Assembly (NCBI GenBank): GCA_050946055.1
Contig: JBMNUB010000017.1
Coordinates: 1-49,687, forward strand
Source of the DNA: Fimadaptatus sp050946055
Lineage (GTDB): Bacteria; Bacillota; Clostridia; Christensenellales; Aristaeellaceae
Direction: 5' to 3'
DNA length: 49,687 bases
Shown here one piece after another: positions 16,722-24,507 of this stretch. Under the pieces are notes generated by a model. That model had not been told where the DNA came from and made no database searches. It was given only the letters and a program-made list of their open reading frames with translations. The translations under genes were made by a program, and so were the position numbers. Within the stretch, counting starts at the first letter, position 1, and every line of letters begins with the position of its first letter.

Positions 16722-17750
16722 TTGAATACATCGGATTTTATGTATGACCTGCCCGAGCGGCTGATAGCGCAGACACCTGTTGAGCCGCGCGATTCCAGCC
16801 GGCTTATGGTGTGCTCGCGAGATGGCTCGCAGCCGATAGAACACAGGGTGTTCCGCGACATAACCGAGTACCTGCGTCCCGGCGACGCGCTGGTCATAAA
16901 CCAGACGCGCGTAATACCCGCGCGGCTGTACGGCACGCGCGAGGACACCGGCGGCGCGATAGAGTTTCTGCTGCTGCGCCGCGTGGATATGGACACATGG
17001 CAGGTGATACTCAAGCCCGGCAGGCGCGCAAAGCCCGGCGCGCGCTTCGAGTTCGGCGGCGGCAAGCTGCACGCGCAGGTGCTGTCCATAGACGAGGGCG
17101 GCATGCGCACGGTGCGCTTTGAGTACGAGGGCGTGTTTGAGGAGATACTGGACGAGTTGGGCGAGATGCCGCTGCCGCCGTACATACACGAGCGGCTGGA
17201 GAATCGCGAGCGCTATCAGACCGTGTATGCGCGCGAGGAAGGCTCGGCGGCCGCGCCCACGGCGGGACTGCACTTCACGCCTGAACTGCTGGAGCGCATA
17301 GGCAACATGGGCGTGGACATAGTGCCGGTGCTGCTGCACGTGGGTCTGGGTACGTTCCGCCCGGTCAAGGAGGAGCGCATAGAGGATCACGAGATGCACA
17401 CCGAACATTGGGAGATAACGCCAGATTCAGCCGCGCGCATCAACGCGGCGCGCGAGCGCGGCGGGCGCATAGTGTGCGTGGGTACGACCAGCGTGCGCAC
17501 GCTGGAGAGCGCGGCGGGAGAGGACGGCATAGTGCGCGCGGGCGGCGGCGAGACCAGCATATTCATATATCCCGGCTATCGCTATCGCGCCGTGGACGCG
17601 CTGATAACCAACTTCCATCTGCCCGGCTCTACGCTTCTGATGCTGGTGTCGGCGTTCATGGGGCGCGAGAACGCGCTCGCTGCCTATCGCGAGGCGGTGG
17701 AGCGCGAGTACCGCTTCTTCTCGTTCGGCGATGCGATGTTCATAAGGTAA
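16722..17750 (+). CDS. queA: tRNA preQ1(34) S-adenosylmethionine ribosyltransferase-isomerase
   Basis: Converts preQ1 at tRNA position 34 to epoxyqueuosine using the ribosyl group of SAM. The 342-residue protein begins with NTSDFMYDLPERLIAQTP, then EPRDSSRLMV, INQTRVIPARLYGTR, and later PTAGLHFTPELLERI and HVGLGTFRPVK, which are diagnostic. The start is a TTG at 16722; it gives the usual family N-terminus and has GAGGAG about 10 nt upstream, while TTG 16716 lies too close to that site. The neighbouring tgt gene acts one step earlier in queuosine synthesis. Confidence 0.97.
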   Translation: MNTSDFMYDLPERLIAQTPVEPRDSSRLMVCSRDGSQPIEHRVFRDITEYLRPGDALVINQTRVIPARLYGTREDTGGAIEFLLLRRVDMDTWQVILKPGRRAKPGARFEFGGGKLHAQVLSIDEGGMRTVRFEYEGVFEEILDELGEMPLPPYIHERLENRERYQTVYAREEGSAAAPTAGLHFTPELLERIGNMGVDIVPVLLHVGLGTFRPVKEERIEDHEMHTEHWEITPDSAARINAARERGGRIVCVGTTSVRTLESAAGEDGIVRAGGGETSIFIYPGYRYRAVDALITNFHLPGSTLLMLVSAFMGRENALAAYREAVEREYRFFSFGDAMFIR

Positions 17751-17836
17751 GCAATAGGGCTACCGGCATGGCGAAAGCCCTGACGATAAGGTGAGCCATA
17801 TGCGGCATGCGCTTGACAAGCGATGTGGCACGATGT

Positions 17837-18045
17837 GAGCGGATGATGCCGTGCTTAGGCATTGAGTTGTGATGCGCGTTCGCCAAAGTGACTGAGGTAT
17901 GAGCGGATGATGCCGCGCTTAAGCATTGAGCCGCGATGCGCGTCTGCCAAAGTGAGTGCGGCATGAGCGGATGATGCCGCCGTGCTTAAGCATTGAGCCG
18001 CGATGCGCGTCTGCCAAAGTGACTGAGGTATGAGCGGATGGCATC
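17837..18045. repeat. Tandem repeat, 64-67 bp unit
   Basis: The word GAGCGGATG recurs at 17837, 17901, 17965 and 18032. Full units read GAGCGGATGATGCC...CGCTTAAGCATTGAG, then CGCGATGCGCGT.TGCCAAAGTGA. About three units lie in the 475-nt space between queA and tgt; no gene is seen in that space. Confidence 0.85.
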
Positions 18046-18225
18046 AGGCACAGTGGCGCTAAGGCATATTCGGCGAGCGCATGCTTTGCTGCCCGGCCGT
18101 GTCGCCGCAGGGCAGATTTATGGGTGCGCACCGACAGGCGTGCGCACGTGTGGCGGTGTGGGCGCTCGCCTGCATGCGAAGCTATATAGAGCGATCTATC
18201 CAATTTTTGCAAAGGGGAAAAACAT

Positions 18226-19341
18226 ATGTTTGAATTTGAGCTGCTTCACATAGACAAGCAGACCGGCGCGCGCCGCGGCAGGCTGCACACGCCGCACGGC
18301 GTGATAGAGACGCCGATATTCATGCCGGTAGGCACGCAGGCCACGGTCAAGACCATGGAGCCGCGCGAACTGCTGGAGATAAACGCGCAGATAATACTCT
18401 CCAACACATATCACCTGCATCTGCGCCCCGGCGAGGATCTGGTGGAGCGCGCCGGTGGACTGCACAAGTTCATGAACTGGCCGCGTCCGATACTGACCGA
18501 TTCCGGTGGATTTCAGGTGTTCTCGCTGGCCGGGCTGCGCCGCATACGCGAGGACGGAGTGGACTTCCGCAGCCACATAGACGGCTCAAAGCAGCGCATA
18601 ACCCCGGAAAGCTCCATGTACATACAGCAGAAGCTGGGCAGCGACATAGCCATGGCGTTTGACGTATGCTCGCCCTGGCCGTGCGACGAGAAGCAGGCGC
18701 GCGAGGCCATGGAGCGCACTCACCGCTGGGCGGCGCGCTGCCAGAAGGCGCACACACGCGAGGATCAGGCGCTGTTTGGCATAGTGCAGGGCTCAATGTA
18801 CCGCGACCTGCGCATAGAGAGCGCCCGCACTCTGGCCGACATGGACTTCATAGGCTACGGCATAGGCGGCCTGAGCGTGGGCGAGCCTAAGCCCATAATG
18901 TACGACATGCTGGAGGCCATAGCGCCAGAGATGCCGGTCAACAAGCCGAGGTATCTGATGGGCGTGGGCTCGCCCGACTGCCTGATGGAGGGCGTGATGC
19001 GCGGTGTGGACATGTTCGATTGCGTGCTGGCTACGCGCGTGGCGCGCAACGGCACTTGCTTCAGCCACGATGGCCGCGTGATAGTGCGCGATTCGCGCTG
19101 TGCCGAGGACTTCCTGCCCATCGATCCCGATTGCGATTGCTATGTATGCCGCAACTACTCCCGCGCCTACATACGCCACCTGTTCAAGGCGGGCGAGGTG
19201 CTGGGGCCGCGCCTTGCGAGCTATCACAACCTGTACTTCCTGCTCAAGCTCATGGAGGGCGCGCGCCGCGCCATAGAGGAAGATCGCTTCGGCGATTACA
19301 GGCGCGAGTTCCTGGACAGGCAGGGCTACGAGAAGTGGTAA
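18226..19341 (+). CDS. tgt: tRNA-guanine transglycosylase
   Basis: Exchanges guanine 34 of target tRNAs for the queuine precursor preQ1. The 371-residue protein has TDSGGFQVFS with the general-base Asp, GIVQGSMYRDLR, GYGIGGLSVGE and MFDCVLATRVARNGT with the nucleophilic Asp. The zinc site CDCYVCRNYSRAYIRHLF is followed by the final His in LASYHN. Length and order are normal. ATG 18226 has an AAAGGGG site. It lies 475 nt after queA, a large gap for an operon, filled with tandem repeats. Transcription probably ends at the hairpin copies at 19535-19572 or 19830-19872. Confidence 0.97.
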   Translation: MFEFELLHIDKQTGARRGRLHTPHGVIETPIFMPVGTQATVKTMEPRELLEINAQIILSNTYHLHLRPGEDLVERAGGLHKFMNWPRPILTDSGGFQVFSLAGLRRIREDGVDFRSHIDGSKQRITPESSMYIQQKLGSDIAMAFDVCSPWPCDEKQAREAMERTHRWAARCQKAHTREDQALFGIVQGSMYRDLRIESARTLADMDFIGYGIGGLSVGEPKPIMYDMLEAIAPEMPVNKPRYLMGVGSPDCLMEGVMRGVDMFDCVLATRVARNGTCFSHDGRVIVRDSRCAEDFLPIDPDCDCYVCRNYSRAYIRHLFKAGEVLGPRLASYHNLYFLLKLMEGARRAIEEDRFGDYRREFLDRQGYEKW

Positions 19342-19533
19342 GCAATGGCTGAGGCAGGGCTGCCATGCGAGGTGAAGCCGGAAGCGGCGCAGCCTTGCGT
19401 CACTCGCAAGCACAGCGGTTATCGCAGTTAGCTTAGTGAGCAATCGCGTTGGCTTACTCTATGCGCGCTGTCTTTCGCTTCAGGAAAGGCAGGGCTGCGC
19501 GGTGTTCCTGCCGTGCAATACCATAAACATCAA

Positions 19534-19573
19534 AGGCTCCGCTTCCGATATATTGCATTCGGAAGCGGAGCCT
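19534..19573. repeat. 40-bp perfect direct repeat (left), itself a terminator hairpin
   Basis: A 40-bp sequence, AGGCTCCGCTTCCG...CGGAAGCGGAGCCT, is identical at 19534-19573 and 19829-19868 and directly abuts both ends of the 255-bp element. Each copy is a hairpin; only the right copy keeps the T-run. Confidence 0.9.
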
Positions 19574-19828
19574 CTGCTTGTCAAAAAAGTCTTTTTGACA
19601 AGCGTGGACGGGGGAGAAACTCCCCCGCCACTGCCACCCCTACTCAGTTTCCACTGAAATCCTGCGGATTTCCGGGCGTGGAAACTGCAAGGAAGATATG
19701 CTGCTCTGGGAAATGGGATTTCCCGACGCAAAAATATCCACGCGCCCACCGCACATGTCGCTGGGCGCTACCTAAGTCGAGAGGGCTGCGAGGCCCGCCG
19801 AGCTCTCCGGGGGTTTTTTGACAGTCTG
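19574..19828 (+). mobile_element. 255-bp MITE-like structured element, copy A
   Basis: Ends are CTGCTTGTCAAAA and TTTTGACAGTCTG, imperfect terminal inverted repeats. Inside are successive hairpins: the left-end TTGTCAAAA/TTTTGACAA stem, GGGGGAG/CTCCCCC, GTTTCCAC (19647-19654) with GTGGAAAC (19678-19685), GGGAAA/TTTCCC, GCGCCCA/TGGGCGC, and GGGC/GCCC. It has exactly the same length as the inverted copy at 36678-36932 and reads as a close relative along its whole length. There is no transposase ORF, so it would need a helper in trans. Confidence 0.85.
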
Positions 19829-19872
19829 AGGCTCCGCTTCCGATATATTGCATTCGGAAGCGGAGCCTTTTT
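19829..19872 (+). terminator. Intrinsic terminator, right copy of the 40-bp repeat
   Basis: GGCTCCGCTTCCG pairs with CGGAAGCGGAGCC (19830-19867), followed by TTTTT. Probably the original tgt terminator. Confidence 0.85.
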
Positions 19873-19901
19873 GCGGATAGGTCATGGCACAAGCCATAAT
19901 A

Positions 19902-19948
19902 TAAAAACACCGGCTCTGTCACACACATAGTGCGGCAGCGCCGGCGCT
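19902..19948 (-). terminator. Terminator of the C39-like gene
   Basis: On the minus strand a GC-rich stem (GCCGGC.CTG..CAC with GTG.CAG.GCCGG) ends with GTTTTTAT, just after the stop at 19970. Confidence 0.7.
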
Positions 19949-19969
19949 TATACCGTTGTCACGCGGTCA

Positions 19970-20743
19970 TCATTCCGCCCTTTCAGCCGGGCGCGCGATT
20001 ACGTAGGGCTGAGTCTGTATCTCGTCGCCGTCGGCAGAGAAGCCCTCGTACCACATGTAGAAGAAGCGCTCCGCGCCCAGCACGAAGTAGCCGTCCTGCT
20101 TGTGGTCGGAGGTGTCGTAGGGGTCGGCTACGATTATCACGTCGTCGCCGAAGTGGTCGGGCGTGCCCATGTCGTCATAGCCGATTATCACCTGAAAGTG
20201 TCCCGCCCAGTCCACCCAGTCGATTATGATGGGCGTGTTGCCGGCAAGATTGCCCTTTACCCAGGCGATGAAGCTGTCCGGCTCGAACTCGCCCTCGCTG
20301 TTGGGCGCGCCGTCGGTGAGGTTGTCGGTAACCTCCCAGCCTATGCTCTTGAAGAAGGCGCTGAGTCCCTGCGGCGTCGTGCCCGTACCCTCGCGGCAGC
20401 CCGATACATCGGCTATGGCCATCTCGTCATAGCCAGTCTCGCCAAAGTGGTTCAGCACCATCAGCGCCGATGCCGGGCCGCAGGTGTACTCGGTGGTCTG
20501 CTGATAGGTCTTGAAGCCGGTCAGCATGGTCAGCGTGTCCGTGGATTCCATATTGAAATAGTCGGGCTGGGCGTAGTACACAGAATCGGCATGGTCGCCG
20601 CAGTTCTGATAGCTGGACGCGCCCGAACTCGTCACGTCATAGTCGGCCGGGAAAGGGACGGTGTTCTGCGCGGCATCGGCCAGCGCGGGAACGGTCAGTA
20701 CAACAAGGAGCACCAGTACCAGCAGGGAAGTGAGCTTTTTCAT
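19970..20743 (-). CDS. Secreted C39-like (papain-fold) peptidase family protein
   Basis: A 257-residue exported protein. Residues 1-22 form a signal peptide (MKK, a Leu/Val-rich core, then PALADA). The mature part has the C39-like triad: Cys88 in TTEYTCGPASALMVLNHFG, His182 in DWAGHFQVIIGYDD and Asp207 in VADPYD, so it is probably an active cysteine peptidase or a related hydrolase outside the cell. It is not fused to an ABC transporter, unlike bacteriocin-processing C39 enzymes, so its substrate cannot be stated. GGAGG lies 8 nt before ATG 20743, and it has its own promoter, divergent from the ABC-2 operon. Confidence 0.88.
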   Translation of the reverse strand: MKKLTSLLVLVLLVVLTVPALADAAQNTVPFPADYDVTSSGASSYQNCGDHADSVYYAQPDYFNMESTDTLTMLTGFKTYQQTTEYTCGPASALMVLNHFGETGYDEMAIADVSGCREGTGTTPQGLSAFFKSIGWEVTDNLTDGAPNSEGEFEPDSFIAWVKGNLAGNTPIIIDWVDWAGHFQVIIGYDDMGTPDHFGDDVIIVADPYDTSDHKQDGYFVLGAERFFYMWYEGFSADGDEIQTQPYVIARPAERAE

Positions 20744-20814
20744 CGTTCATTCCTCCGTCAATAATAGATGCCCGGCGGCGCGCGTTCCACTCGCGCCGCG
20801 CCGGTGTGATTTGC

Positions 20815-20843
20815 ATGATATCATGGCTATGAACACACGTCAA
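20815..20843 (-). promoter_or_regulatory. Promoter of the C39-like gene
   Basis: On the minus strand TTGACG (plus 20838-20843) and TATCAT (plus 20815-20820) are 17 nt apart. Confidence 0.75.
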
Positions 20844-20949
20844 GTTTTGTGTTTGTAAATATGGTATCATATTAAATGAATTGCCGGGCCGCGCGACGGC
20901 TTTGCGGCAAACACATGTCGCTTTTGGAGAAATTTGTGCGAAATATGAG

Positions 20950-20978
20950 TTGACGTGTGGAAATGTATGTTATATAAT
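20950..20978 (+). promoter_or_regulatory. Promoter of the ABC-2 exporter operon
   Basis: TTGACG (20950-20955), 17 nt, TATAAT (20973-20978). The transcript would carry a leader of about 245 nt. Confidence 0.8.
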
Positions 20979-20984
20979 AGAACT

Positions 20985-21231
20985 CCGCCCATTTTTGGAT
21001 GGGGGGAAATGCGCATCGCGCTGATTGCCCTGCGGCAAAGTCTTTGCCGATCCGGGGCCGCAGCGGAGCGCGCCAGGCGGCTGGCATGCGGTAAAAAGCG
21101 CTTTTGCGCATGCCGCTCTGTGCGCCGCTGCGCGCATGGTTAAGGCGCAAACGGTTCGGGGAAAGCGCACGCCCTGAACTGTCACTGTGGAAGCGCGCGG
21201 CATTCAGGCAAACTTGAGAGGGGGGAATCGT
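20985..21231 (+). other. Long structured leader of the ABC-2 operon
   Basis: It contains a strong hairpin, GGCATGCG (21083-21090) with CGCATGCC (21107-21114), enclosing AAAAGCGCTTTT, and a TTGCC/GGCAA region near 21030. I do not recognise a known riboswitch class and see no ORF with a ribosome binding site. Confidence 0.5.
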
Positions 21232-22206
21232 TTGATACATCTGTCACACGTGAACAAGACCTTCCGCATCGCCCGCAGAGGCGGCGGCATGCGGGCAGCG
21301 ATGAAGTCGCTGTTTAGCCGCGAGTATGAGTACATACGCGCACTGGACGACCTGTCATTCGACATAGGGGATGGCGAGATGGTGGGCTACATAGGCCCCA
21401 ACGGTGCGGGCAAGTCCTCCACCATAAAGGTGATGAGCGGCGTGCTGACACCGGACTCGGGCGAATGCGTAATCGATGGGCTTACGCCATGGAAGGACAG
21501 GGTGCGCCATGTGAAGAACATAGGCGTGGTGTTCGGCCAGCGCTCACAACTCTGGTGGGATGTGCCGGTCATAGACTCGTTCGAGCTGCTCAGGGACATA
21601 TACAAGGTGGATGAGGCGCGCTATAAGCGCAATCTGGACGAACTGGTGGAGCGGCTGGAGCTGAGCAAGATAGTCAAGACACCCGCGCGTCAGCTGTCGC
21701 TGGGTCAGCGCATGCGCTGCGAGATAGCCGCGTCGCTGCTGCATGATCCCAGCATACTGTTTCTGGATGAGCCGACCATAGGCCTGGACGCGGTGAGCAA
21801 GATAGCCGTGCGCGAGTTCATACGCGAGATAAACCGCGAGCGGCACGTGACCGTGATACTCACCACGCACGACATGAGCGACATAGAGGCGCTGACCGAG
21901 CGCATACTGCTCGTGGGCAGAGGACGGGTGCTGATGGACGGTTCCCTTGCGCAGATAAAGGAGCATTTCTCCAGCACGCGCAGGCTCACGGTCGAGTTCT
22001 CGGGCGGCAGCATACCCGAAGCGCCGGGCATAGAGGTGGCACAGCGGCTGTCCACGCGCGCGGTGCTGAACGTAGACACCGAGGTCATGACCGTGGCGCG
22101 CGCAATATCGCTGCTTTCGGAACACATGGACATAACCGACATATCGGTCGAGGGCGCGCAGGTTGAGGACATGGTGCTAAGCCTATACAAGGAGTATGTG
22201 CTATGA
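21232..22206 (+). CDS. ABC-2 type exporter, ATP-binding protein (COG4586-like)
   Basis: A 324-residue ABC ATPase. It shows Walker A GPNGAGKSS, the family-typical GVVFGQRSQLWWDVPVIDSF, an ABC signature in the variant form LSLGQRMR, Walker B ILFLDEPTIGLD and the switch His in LTTHDMSD. The C-terminal 80 residues form a regulatory extension. The start is a TTG at 21232 behind GAGGGGGG. It overlaps the first permease gene by 4 nt. The gene trio (this ATPase plus two six-helix permeases) is the layout of the uncharacterised COG4586/COG4587/COG3694 exporters, often linked to drug or lipid export; the substrate is not deducible. Confidence 0.92.
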   Translation: MIHLSHVNKTFRIARRGGGMRAAMKSLFSREYEYIRALDDLSFDIGDGEMVGYIGPNGAGKSSTIKVMSGVLTPDSGECVIDGLTPWKDRVRHVKNIGVVFGQRSQLWWDVPVIDSFELLRDIYKVDEARYKRNLDELVERLELSKIVKTPARQLSLGQRMRCEIAASLLHDPSILFLDEPTIGLDAVSKIAVREFIREINRERHVTVILTTHDMSDIEALTERILLVGRGRVLMDGSLAQIKEHFSSTRRLTVEFSGGSIPEAPGIEVAQRLSTRAVLNVDTEVMTVARAISLLSEHMDITDISVEGAQVEDMVLSLYKEYVL

Positions 22207-23003
22207 AAAAGTACATGTCCGTGTTGCGCATAAAGTTCTTAAACGGCCTGCAGTACCGCGCCGCGGCGCTGGCGGGTCTGGTGACGCAGTTCGCATGGGG
22301 CGGCATGCTGGTGCTGCTCTACCGCGCATTTTATGAAGCCGATCCCACTCAATTCCCCATGACCATGCAGCAGACCGCATCCTACATATGGATGCAGCAG
22401 GCGTTTCTGTCGCTGATGTTCAGCTGGCAAAAGGACAATGAACTGTTCGATATAATATCAAGCGGCAACATAGCCTATGAGCTGGTGCGGCCCATAGGCA
22501 TATACGGCATGTGGTTCATGCGCAACGTGGGCATGCGCGTGTCGCGCGCGCTGCTGCGCTGCATTCCGGTGCTTGTATTCGCCGCGCTGCTGCCCGCGCC
22601 GTATGGACTGGTGCTGGCGCTTGACTGGCGGCTGCCGCTGTTCCTTGTGTCGCTTGTGATGGCCATGTGCCTTGTGGTCGCGGTGGGCATGCTGGAATAC
22701 GTGGCTACATTCTGGACGATATCGGCTCAGGGCGTGCGCATAGTCGCGCAGGCGGCGAGCGAATTGCTGTCGGGCCAGCTGATACCCATACCCTTTCTGC
22801 CGCCCGTATTGCAGCGGATAGTCAAGCTTTTGCCGTTTGGCTACATGCAGGATGTGCCGCTCAGGATATATTCGGGCAGCATATCGGGCTGGGACATAGC
22901 CTGGCAGATGGGCGGTCAGGCGCTGTGGCTGGTCATGATGGTGCTTATAGGCATGGCGCTCATGCGGCGCGCCACAAAGCGCGTGATAGTGCAGGGAGGC
23001 TGA
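22203..23003 (+). CDS. ABC-2 type permease subunit 1
   Basis: A 266-residue integral membrane protein with about six hydrophobic segments, for example AALAGLVTQFAWGGMLVLLY, ALLRCIPVLVFAALLPAPYG, FLVSLVMAMCLVVAVGM and ALWLVMMVLIGMALM. Motifs such as YIWMQQAFLSLMFSW and LVRPIGIYGMWFMRNVG fit the DUF990/ABC2-6 type permeases paired with COG4586 ATPases. It shares the ATGA overlap with the upstream ATPase and is followed after 6 nt by the second permease, so the three should form one complex. Confidence 0.9.
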   Translation: MKKYMSVLRIKFLNGLQYRAAALAGLVTQFAWGGMLVLLYRAFYEADPTQFPMTMQQTASYIWMQQAFLSLMFSWQKDNELFDIISSGNIAYELVRPIGIYGMWFMRNVGMRVSRALLRCIPVLVFAALLPAPYGLVLALDWRLPLFLVSLVMAMCLVVAVGMLEYVATFWTISAQGVRIVAQAASELLSGQLIPIPFLPPVLQRIVKLLPFGYMQDVPLRIYSGSISGWDIAWQMGGQALWLVMMVLIGMALMRRATKRVIVQGG

Positions 23004-23009
23004 TTTAGT

Positions 23010-23786
23010 ATGAAGCTGTACATGAAGTATCTGTCCATACACCTGCGCAGCGCCATGCAGCACAAGGGCTCGTTTGTCATGACCGTGCTGGGACAGCTGG
23101 CTACCTCGTTCTCTGCGGTAATGGTGGTCATGTTCCTGTTTCAGCGCTTTGGCACGGTCAAGGGCTTTACGCTTGAGCAGGTGCTGATATGCTACGCGGT
23201 AATGCTGATGGCGTTCTCGCTGGCCGAGTGCTTTGCGCGCGGGTTCGACACATTCCCGCGGCTCATGGCCAACGGGCAGTTCGACCGCATCATGGTGCGC
23301 CCGCGCAACGAGATATTCCAGGTGCTGGCATCCACGGTGGAGTTTTCGCGCATAGGCCGGCTGATACAGTCGATAGCGGTGCTGATATACGCCGTGCCGA
23401 ACTGCGGCGTAATATGGACGCCCGACCGCGTGCTGCTGCTGATATTCATGATACTGGGCGGCACGGCGCTGTTCTCGGCGCTGTTCTGGGTGTATGCGGG
23501 GCTGTCGTTCTTTTCGACAGAGGGTCTGGAGTTCATGAACGTGTTCACCGACGGCGGACGCGACCATGGCGCATATCCGCTGGCGATATACGGGCGCGAG
23601 GTGCTTGCGTTCTATACCTTCGTCGTGCCGCTGGCCTGCGTGCAGTATTACCCGCTCATGTATCTGCTGGGCAGGTGGGATAGCCCCTGGCTCATGCTCT
23701 GCCCGCTGGCGGGGTTTGCCTTTGCGATACCGGCGTACATACTCTGGCGCGCGGGCGTAAGGCACTATCGTTCGACCGGCTCGTGA
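23010..23786 (+). CDS. ABC-2 type permease subunit 2
   Basis: A 258-residue integral membrane protein, the partner of the preceding permease. Hydrophobic segments include FVMTVLGQLATSFSAVMVVM, VLICYAVMLMAFSLAECFA, LLLIFMILGGTALFSALFWV and WLMLCPLAGFAFAIPAYILW. The motif GQFDRIMVRPRNEIFQVLA is typical of this exporter class. It is the last gene of the operon, with a terminator at 24058-24094, about 270 nt downstream. Confidence 0.9.
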   Translation: MKLYMKYLSIHLRSAMQHKGSFVMTVLGQLATSFSAVMVVMFLFQRFGTVKGFTLEQVLICYAVMLMAFSLAECFARGFDTFPRLMANGQFDRIMVRPRNEIFQVLASTVEFSRIGRLIQSIAVLIYAVPNCGVIWTPDRVLLLIFMILGGTALFSALFWVYAGLSFFSTEGLEFMNVFTDGGRDHGAYPLAIYGREVLAFYTFVVPLACVQYYPLMYLLGRWDSPWLMLCPLAGFAFAIPAYILWRAGVRHYRSTGS

Positions 23787-24057
23787 GGCGGTATGCGGCG
23801 ATGCAAATGCATTTTTAGAACATGAATATGCATATGAGTGCGATCAAGCGGGCCGTTGCATGGCGGCGCATGCGGCGGCGCTTATAAAAAGCGGGCGAGT
23901 ATGGCGCGCGTGGAGCGAAGTATTGCCGGTCCTGCCCGGCAAAATGCATTCGATGCGCCCGCATATGCCGCGCGCGATGCCGCCTGAGCGCTCACACGCC
24001 ATGCGCGTGGCCCTGAATAGCGCCGCCCAAGGCATATGCATATGCGGGCAGTCTTTG

Positions 24058-24094
24058 CAAAGGCGCGCTGCGGTGAATTTTACCCCGCGCCTTT
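24058..24094 (+). terminator. Terminator downstream of the ABC-2 operon
   Basis: AAAGGCGCG pairs with CGCGCCTTT with T-rich ends. The preceding 270 nt hold no gene but are dense in GCATGC, CATATG and ATGCAT words. Confidence 0.6.
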
Positions 24095-24167
24095 TATGCA
24101 TAATTACACGCTTTGCATGATGCTGTCCGTGCGCATGTGCATATCAGGTAAAAAATCGCGCAGCGCG

Positions 24168-24196
24168 TTGACAAAGGCGGCAAATGGGCATATAAT
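24168..24196 (+). promoter_or_regulatory. Consensus promoter of the lysine operon
   Basis: TTGACA (24168-24173), 17 nt, TATAAT (24191-24196): a full consensus sigma-A promoter placed just before the lysine riboswitch. Confidence 0.9.
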
Positions 24197-24234
24197 CCAT
24201 AGAAAAGCATAGCATTTACCGCGCGGTGTGCGCG

Positions 24235-24405
24235 GTCGATAGTGCCAGAGGTGCATTTCAGCAAGATTAACCGCGCTCAGGGATCGCAGTCCCGTTAAGG
24301 TGCGGCCAAAGGGCTGAGTGCCGAAGCGGCGCGCTTGCGGAGCGCGTGCGCTGGGCGCGGAGCTAACAGCTTCGCGACTGTCACGCAGGGCGTTTGTGCG
24401 CTTGC
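24235..24405 (+). promoter_or_regulatory. Lysine riboswitch (L box)
   Basis: The conserved L-box words occur in order: AGAGGTGC near the 5-prime side, AGCAAG, a GC stem with CAGGGA and TCCCG, TTAAGG, CCAAAGGGCTGAG, GCCGAAGCGG, then GCTGGGC and finally GACTGTCACGCAGG. With lysine bound the RNA should favour the terminator at 24448-24473 and switch the operon off. Its place before asd, dapA and dapB agrees with this. The exact P1 ends were not modelled. Confidence 0.85.
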
Positions 24406-24447
24406 GTGTTGCGCTGGCCGTTTTGTACTTGGCATACCCAAGTTGTC

Positions 24448-24475
24448 GAAGCGGCGCGCGGCGTCGCTTTTTGCG
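24448..24475 (+). terminator. Riboswitch-controlled terminator
   Basis: AAGCGGC pairs with GCGTCGCTT (one G-U pair) and is followed by TTTTTGCG. An ACTTGG/CCAAGT hairpin just upstream (about 24427-24443) may belong to the alternative fold. Confidence 0.65.
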
Positions 24476-24507
24476 TATGCTTTTACATTTGAGAGGGGGA
24501 GAATGTG

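Noticed and set aside
17751..18225. preQ1 riboswitch before tgt
   Set aside because: The queA-tgt spacer is a tandem repeat; I see no compact preQ1 aptamer with its A-rich tail near the tgt start.
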